Source: Pedobacter polysacchareus
GTDB taxonomy: Bacteria; Bacteroidota; Bacteroidia; Sphingobacteriales; Sphingobacteriaceae
Direction of reading: 5' to 3'
Length of the DNA stretch: 64,000 nucleotides
NCBI RefSeq assembly: GCF_019802255.1
Contig: NZ_JAHYSS010000004.1
Location: 324,621-388,620, forward strand
Below the pieces are notes generated by a model, which did no database searches, was not told the DNA's origin, and saw only the letters and a program-made list of their open reading frames with translations. Of the stretch, positions 59,976 to 64,000 are shown piece by piece. How positions within the stretch are numbered: the first letter of the stretch is position 1; each line of letters opens with the position of its first letter. The translations under genes and the position numbers were made by a program.

Positions 59976-60983
59976 ATGAAGAAAGGTATCGTAATTCTTT
60001 TCGCAGCAACACTTGGATTAGCTGCTTGTAACCAATACAAAAAAGGTCCGGGTGGCCTGATGTACACCATTCACAAAGATGGTGGAAAAGATAAAATCAA
60101 AGAAGGTGATATTGTAAAATTGAACTTTATTCAAAAAACTGAAAAAGACTCAGTAACTGTAAATACCTGGGATATGGAAGCACCACAAGTGTTCCCTGTA
60201 CAGAAAAAAGTATATGCAGGTGATATGAATGATGTATTGACCATGTTTGGAGAAGGCGATAGTGCAACTTTCAAATTGGACTTAGATACCGTAGCTAAAT
60301 ATTCTGGTCAGCCAAAACCAGCAGGTCAAAAAGACAAATACCTGATCTTTACGATTAAAGTAGAAAAAGTATTGCAAAAAGGTAAAGATGAGGCTGACTC
60401 AACTTTCCAGAAAAAAGCAAGAGAGTTCTTTGAAAAAGACTACAAAGCAAACATTGAAAAAATGAAAGCTGCGGAAGCGGGTAAAATCAAAAAATATATC
60501 GCTGATAACAACCTTAAAACAACTACTACGGCTTCAGGATTACAATATGTAATCAGCAAACCAGGTAACAATGAAAAACCTGTTTTAGGTGATACCATGA
60601 TGGTAAACTACACTGGTAAATTAACGACTAAAAAATCTGACGGTAAAGATAATATCTTCGATACCAGTGATGAGAAAATCGCTAAAGAATCAGGTAAACA
60701 CAATCCAATGGCTACTTATGGTCCGCGTGCGATCACTTTAGGTAGAGCAATTCCAGGATTTGACGAAGGTTTACAATTGATCGGTAAAGGTGGTAAAATG
60801 ACCATGATCATTCCTTCAGCTTTAGCTTATGGCGAAGGTGGAATGCAGCAAGGTGGTATCAGTCCTTTCGCTCCACTAGTATTTGATGTGGAATTAGTAG
60901 ACATTAAAAAACCAAAAGCTGCCCCAGCTGCAACGTTGACTCCAGCAACAGCTGCGCCAACTGCTCCGGCAAAGAAAAAATAA
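59976..60983 (+). CDS. Two-domain FKBP-type peptidylprolyl isomerase lipoprotein
   Basis: A 335-aa lipoprotein (lipobox LGLAACNQ, Cys18). The first FKBP-like domain (about 28-130; GDIVKLNFIQKTEKDSVTVNTW) is diverged; the second (about 180-310; ASGLQYVISKPGNNEKPVLGDTMMVNYTGKL ... PGFDEGLQLIGKGGKMTMIIPSALAYGEGG) is canonical. The C-terminus is an Ala/Pro/Thr-rich tail ending in four lysines. Predicted outer-membrane-anchored folding helper. Ends at a strong terminator abutting the tatD promoter. Confidence 0.92.
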   Translation: MKKGIVILFAATLGLAACNQYKKGPGGLMYTIHKDGGKDKIKEGDIVKLNFIQKTEKDSVTVNTWDMEAPQVFPVQKKVYAGDMNDVLTMFGEGDSATFKLDLDTVAKYSGQPKPAGQKDKYLIFTIKVEKVLQKGKDEADSTFQKKAREFFEKDYKANIEKMKAAEAGKIKKYIADNNLKTTTTASGLQYVISKPGNNEKPVLGDTMMVNYTGKLTTKKSDGKDNIFDTSDEKIAKESGKHNPMATYGPRAITLGRAIPGFDEGLQLIGKGGKMTMIIPSALAYGEGGMQQGGISPFAPLVFDVELVDIKKPKAAPAATLTPATAAPTAPAKKK

Positions 60984-60999
60984 TTAAAAAGCATTAAAA

Positions 61000-61038
61000 T
61001 AGAAAAGCCCGTCCGCATATAGTGGACGGGCTTTTTTT
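61000..61038 (+). terminator. Terminator between the FKBP lipoprotein gene and tatD
   Basis: AAAAGCCCGTCC and GGACGGGCTTTT arms, loop GCATATAGT, and a T tract. The tatD -7 element begins 3 bases after it. Confidence 0.9.
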
Positions 61039-61040
61039 AT

Positions 61041-61048
61041 TAACTTTG
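61041..61048 (+). promoter_or_regulatory. -7 element of tatD, leaderless start
   Basis: TAACTTTG, then TCC and the ATG at 61052. The preceding terminator hairpin occupies the place of the -33 element. Confidence 0.5.
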
Positions 61049-61051
61049 TCC

Positions 61052-61819
61052 ATGCTTTTGACGGATACCCATACCCACCTATATTACGAGACAGACCCTG
61101 AAAAATTAGATATCTTGATGCAAAGATGTCTTGATAATCATGTGGAGCGCCTGTTTTTGCCCAATGTTGATATTGCTTCTATTGCCAAAATTGATGCGAT
61201 GGTAGAAAAATACCCGCAGCATTGCTTTGCCATGGCCGGATTACATCCTTGTGATGTAAAAGAAGATTATGAACAGGTACTGGACGAAATCTGCGAAAGT
61301 ATCGTAGGCAGGGAAATCTATGCCATTGGTGAGATCGGAATTGACCTGCACTGGGATAAAACTACTTTAGACATTCAGAAGGTTGCTTTTTCTGAGCAGA
61401 TCAAATGGGCGAAAGACCTGAACCTGCCGATCGTCATCCATTGCAGAGAAGCTTTCGACGAGATCTTTGAGGTATTGGAAAAAGAAAGAGATCCCAAATT
61501 AAGAGGGATTTTGCATTGCTTTACCGGAAATGTAGCGCAGGCAAAACAAGCCATTGACCTTGGTTTTTACCTGGGTATTGGTGGAGTAGTCACCTATAAA
61601 AACGGCGGACTAGACACGGTATTGAAGGAAATCCCATTGGCCAACCTGGTGCTGGAAACTGATTCTCCTTACCTGGCACCGGTTCCTTTCCGTGGAAAAC
61701 CAAATGAAAGCAGTTACCTGATACACATTGCGGAGAAATTAGCAGACATTTATCAAACCGACATCGAAGAAATTGCTGCAGTCACCACTGCCAATTCTAA
61801 AATTATCTTCAACATCTAA
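61052..61819 (+). CDS. TatD-family metal-dependent hydrolase/DNase
   Basis: A 255-aa TIM-barrel hydrolase. Metal ligands are in TDTHTHLY (HxH) at residues 4-8, IGEIGIDLHWDK (Glu near 93), VIHCREAFDE (His near 130), GILHCFTGN (His near 155) and ETDSPYLAPVPFRGKPNE (Asp near 205). TatD proteins show 3'-5' exonuclease and possibly other activities. The ATG at 61052 is chosen because of the -7 box just ahead; the codon at 61022 lies within the upstream terminator. ansA follows after 3 bases. Confidence 0.94.
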   Translation: MLLTDTHTHLYYETDPEKLDILMQRCLDNHVERLFLPNVDIASIAKIDAMVEKYPQHCFAMAGLHPCDVKEDYEQVLDEICESIVGREIYAIGEIGIDLHWDKTTLDIQKVAFSEQIKWAKDLNLPIVIHCREAFDEIFEVLEKERDPKLRGILHCFTGNVAQAKQAIDLGFYLGIGGVVTYKNGGLDTVLKEIPLANLVLETDSPYLAPVPFRGKPNESSYLIHIAEKLADIYQTDIEEIAAVTTANSKIIFNI

Positions 61820-61822
61820 CCA

Positions 61823-62839
61823 ATGACTAAAATACTGATCATCTATACCGGCGGAACCATAGGAATGGTAAACGATCCTAAAACCGGTGTACTCATTCCC
61901 TTTAACTTTGCGCAAATTCAACAAAATGTTCCGGAACTGGCCAGGTTAAACTACGACCTTTCCGTACATTCTTTTGATCCCATCATCGACTCCTCTAACA
62001 TGAATCCCTTGATTTGGGAACAGTTAGCCAGCCTAATCCGGGATAAATATGAGGAATTTGATGGTTTTGTAATTCTTCATGGTTCCGATACAATGTCTTT
62101 CACCGCTTCTGCATTGAGCTTTATGCTGGAGAACTTGTCGAAACCGGTGATTTTAACCGGCTCACAGCTGCCGATAGGAGAGATCAGAACAGATGCCAAA
62201 GAAAACCTGATCACCGCTTTAGAAATTGCAGCTACAAAGAAACAAGGGAAAGCAATGGTGCCCGAAGTGTGTATTTATTTCGACTATCAGCTGTTTCGCG
62301 GCAACCGATCCATAAAATACAATTCAGAGAAATTTGAAGCCTTCCGCTCGCCAAATTATCCGATTCTGGCAGAAGCAGGGGTACATTTATCTTTCTTTAA
62401 AAATTACATCGCCAAACAGCCTACAGAACCTTTAAAGGTACATACCAGGTTCAACGCCAATATTGGGGTACTGAAACTGTATCCGGGGATTTCTCCTCAG
62501 GCAGTTCATGCCATTACGAAATCAGGGGTGGATGCAATTGTGCTGGAAGCTTTCGGCTCCGGAAATACAACTACTGCAGATTGGTTCACTTCCAGTTTAG
62601 AGGATGCCATCAATAGCGGCAAACTGATCATCGACATTACCCAGTGCAAAAGGGGGGCTGTAGAATTGGGGAAATATGAAACCAGCAAAAAGCTGCAGCA
62701 GATGGGCGTCATCTGTGGTTATGATACCACTTTTGAAGCTACAGTTACCAAATTGATGTATTTAATGGGGCAGGATTATACCGCAGCAGAGGTAGGTGCT
62801 TTAATGGAGCAATCGCTTCGCGGAGAGCTGACTGCCTGA
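61823..62839 (+). CDS. ansA: Type I (cytosolic) L-asparaginase
   Basis: Converts asparagine to aspartate and ammonia. The 338-aa protein has both active-site motifs: IYTGGTIGMV at the N-terminus (Thr nucleophile near residue 11) and VILHGSDTMSFTASALSFML near residue 88 (Thr/Asp pair). SQLPIGEIRTDAKENLITAL follows, as in the family. No signal peptide, so cytosolic. Three bases separate it from tatD, so the two form an operon. Confidence 0.95.
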   Translation: MTKILIIYTGGTIGMVNDPKTGVLIPFNFAQIQQNVPELARLNYDLSVHSFDPIIDSSNMNPLIWEQLASLIRDKYEEFDGFVILHGSDTMSFTASALSFMLENLSKPVILTGSQLPIGEIRTDAKENLITALEIAATKKQGKAMVPEVCIYFDYQLFRGNRSIKYNSEKFEAFRSPNYPILAEAGVHLSFFKNYIAKQPTEPLKVHTRFNANIGVLKLYPGISPQAVHAITKSGVDAIVLEAFGSGNTTTADWFTSSLEDAINSGKLIIDITQCKRGAVELGKYETSKKLQQMGVICGYDTTFEATVTKLMYLMGQDYTAAEVGALMEQSLRGELTA

Positions 62840-62875
62840 TGTGCTTATCCTGTCAATGTAATTAAAAACCAAAAT

Positions 62876-62907
62876 CTTGCGCTAGATCAATTATAACCTT
62901 AATTTTG
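62876..62907 (+). promoter_or_regulatory. Promoter of the MBL-fold/rhodanese gene
   Basis: CTTG at 62876-62879, 20-base spacer, TAATTTTG at 62900-62907; start codon at 62928. Confidence 0.5.
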
Positions 62908-62927
62908 CAGTTCAATAGCAAATTGGA

Positions 62928-64000
62928 ATGAAGATAGAGCAGATATATACAGGTTGTTTAGCAGAGGCAGCCTATTACATAGAAAGTAATGGTGAAGCGG
63001 CAATTATTGATCCCCTACGTGAGATAGATCCCTATCTTAAACGTGCGGAGAAAGATAATGCAACGATAAAATATATTTTCGAAACTCATTTTCATGCTGA
63101 TTTTGTGTCGGGTCATGTAGACCTTGCAGAAAAATCCGGTGCGGAAATCGTGTATGGCCCAACGGCCCAAACGACTTTCAAATCGTTGATTGCAGCCGAC
63201 GGACAGCAATTTAAAATTGGTGCATTAACGATCACCACTTTGCATACACCTGGACATACACCAGAATCTACCACCTACCTATTGACGGATGAGGAAGGTA
63301 AAGCACATTGCATCTTTTCGGGTGATACCCTATTTATCGGTGATGTTGGCCGTCCGGATTTAGCACAGAAAGGGGAGCTGACCATGGAAGATATGGCCGC
63401 CACCCTGTACGATTCGCTGCACAATAAAATTTTAACACTTCCCGATCATGTATTGGTATACCCTGCACATGGTGCCGGTTCGGCCTGCGGAAAAAACATG
63501 AGCAAGGAAACTTTCGATACTTTAGGGCATCAAAAGGAAGTCAATTATGCCTTAAAAGCAAGTTCAAAAGAACAATTTATACAAGAAGTGACGGCAGGTA
63601 TTTTACCGCCACCTCAGTATTTCGCCAAAAATGCCGCCATGAACAAACATGGTTATGAAAGCTTTGAAGAAGTTTGTGAGAAAGGATTGACGCCTTTAAC
63701 ACCAGACGAGTTTGAAGCAATGGCAAACAGTACCGGTTCCCTGATCCTTGATACAAGAGATCCTCAGGTCTTTGCTAAGGGCTTTATTCCTTCTTCGGTG
63801 AACATCGGGTTAAACGGTCAGTTTGCCCCTTGGGTAGGCGCTTTAATTACTGATCTCAAACAACCTTTACTGCTGGTGTGTGAGCCTGGAAAAGAAGAAG
63901 AAGCGATTATGCGTCTTTCCAGAGTTGGTTACGACAATACCATTGGGTTTTTAATGGACGGCATCAGCCTATGGGCCGCCACAGGAAAAGACCTGGACAC
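62928..64000 (+). CDS. MBL-fold metallo-hydrolase with rhodanese domains (persulfide-dioxygenase-like), partial
   Basis: Open from an ATG at 62928 to the window edge without a stop (357 codons seen). The N-terminal metallo-beta-lactamase domain shows the metal-binding THFHADFVSGH near residue 54, HTPGHTPEST near 106, SGDTLFIGDVGRPDL near 138 and PAHGAGSACG near 183. This is the ETHE1/persulfide-dioxygenase type (FSGDTLFIGDVGRPD signature). From about residue 260 a rhodanese-like domain begins (SLILDTRDPQVFAKGFIPSSVNIG). Such fusions handle persulfides in sulfur metabolism. The C-terminal end is outside the window. Confidence 0.9.
   Translation, partial: MKIEQIYTGCLAEAAYYIESNGEAAIIDPLREIDPYLKRAEKDNATIKYIFETHFHADFVSGHVDLAEKSGAEIVYGPTAQTTFKSLIAADGQQFKIGALTITTLHTPGHTPESTTYLLTDEEGKAHCIFSGDTLFIGDVGRPDLAQKGELTMEDMAATLYDSLHNKILTLPDHVLVYPAHGAGSACGKNMSKETFDTLGHQKEVNYALKASSKEQFIQEVTAGILPPPQYFAKNAAMNKHGYESFEEVCEKGLTPLTPDEFEAMANSTGSLILDTRDPQVFAKGFIPSSVNIGLNGQFAPWVGALITDLKQPLLLVCEPGKEEEAIMRLSRVGYDNTIGFLMDGISLWAATGKDLD

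Overview
The window is chromosomal DNA from a member of the Bacteroidota, most likely a Sphingobacteriaceae-type organism close to Pedobacter. That placement is an inference from several signs. The protein families are typical of the phylum: a SusC-like TonB receptor with a carboxypeptidase-regulatory domain, an OstA-like protein, the PadR/PspC pair, an MG2/TonB-plug surface protein, and bacillithiol genes bshA and ytxJ-like. Many genes carry the Bacteroidota -7 promoter element TAnnTTTG instead of a Shine-Dalgarno sequence. I see no insertion sequence, prophage, CRISPR array, integrase or recognisable defence island; this is core-genome housekeeping DNA with a few lineage-specific genes.

Layout. 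0-4.7 kb: tRNA-Val, recO, a diacylglycerol/undecaprenol kinase, rlmF, and a minus-strand operon of a DtxR-family metal regulator, a DUF2130 protein and a small unknown protein. 4.7-8.3 kb: a divergent TonB receptor whose promoter holds two DtxR-like operators, then a protein resembling diadenylate cyclases. 8.3-13.5 kb: an unlisted 52-aa membrane peptide, a PadR-PspC envelope-stress pair behind a 37-bp palindrome, and a large MG2/plug protein. 13.5-13.95 kb: an AT-rich non-coding stretch with four perfect and at least four near-perfect DnaA boxes, a candidate chromosomal replication origin. 14-22.6 kb: nitroreductase, FadL-like porin, GDSL lipoprotein, NlpE-like lipoprotein, msrA, a 2OG-Fe oxygenase, a DUF1579 protein and a beta-lactamase-type serine hydrolase. 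22.8-29 kb: mutL, two rhomboid proteases, an EEP-family protein and cysS in one direction. 29-34 kb: an NTF2-like protein, a glycerophosphodiesterase homologue lacking its catalytic residues, and a moxR-surA-surA-like operon. 34-45 kb: a protein that may be a DNA polymerase III psi-like subunit, rdgB, OstA-like protein, tilS, bshA, a lactonase-like propeller and a pseudouridine synthase with a 16-copy 30-bp coding minisatellite. 45-64 kb: lytic transglycosylase, PaaE-like reductase, uvrA, nnrD, ECF sigma/anti-sigma, lipA, osmC, ytxJ-like, ribH, TPR protein, recF, DUF721, small lipoproteins, two FKBPs, ndk, nrnA, tatD, ansA and the start of a metallo-beta-lactamase/rhodanese protein cut by the window edge.

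Themes. Genome maintenance is well represented (recO, recF, mutL, uvrA, rdgB, possible psi, possible oriC). Thiol/redox and envelope quality control recur (bshA, ytxJ-like, msrA, osmC, surA, FKBPs, OstA-like, PspC, ECF sigma). Metal homeostasis is concentrated at the DtxR/TonB locus. At seven genes the -7 element ends three or four bases before the start codon, predicting leaderless transcripts.
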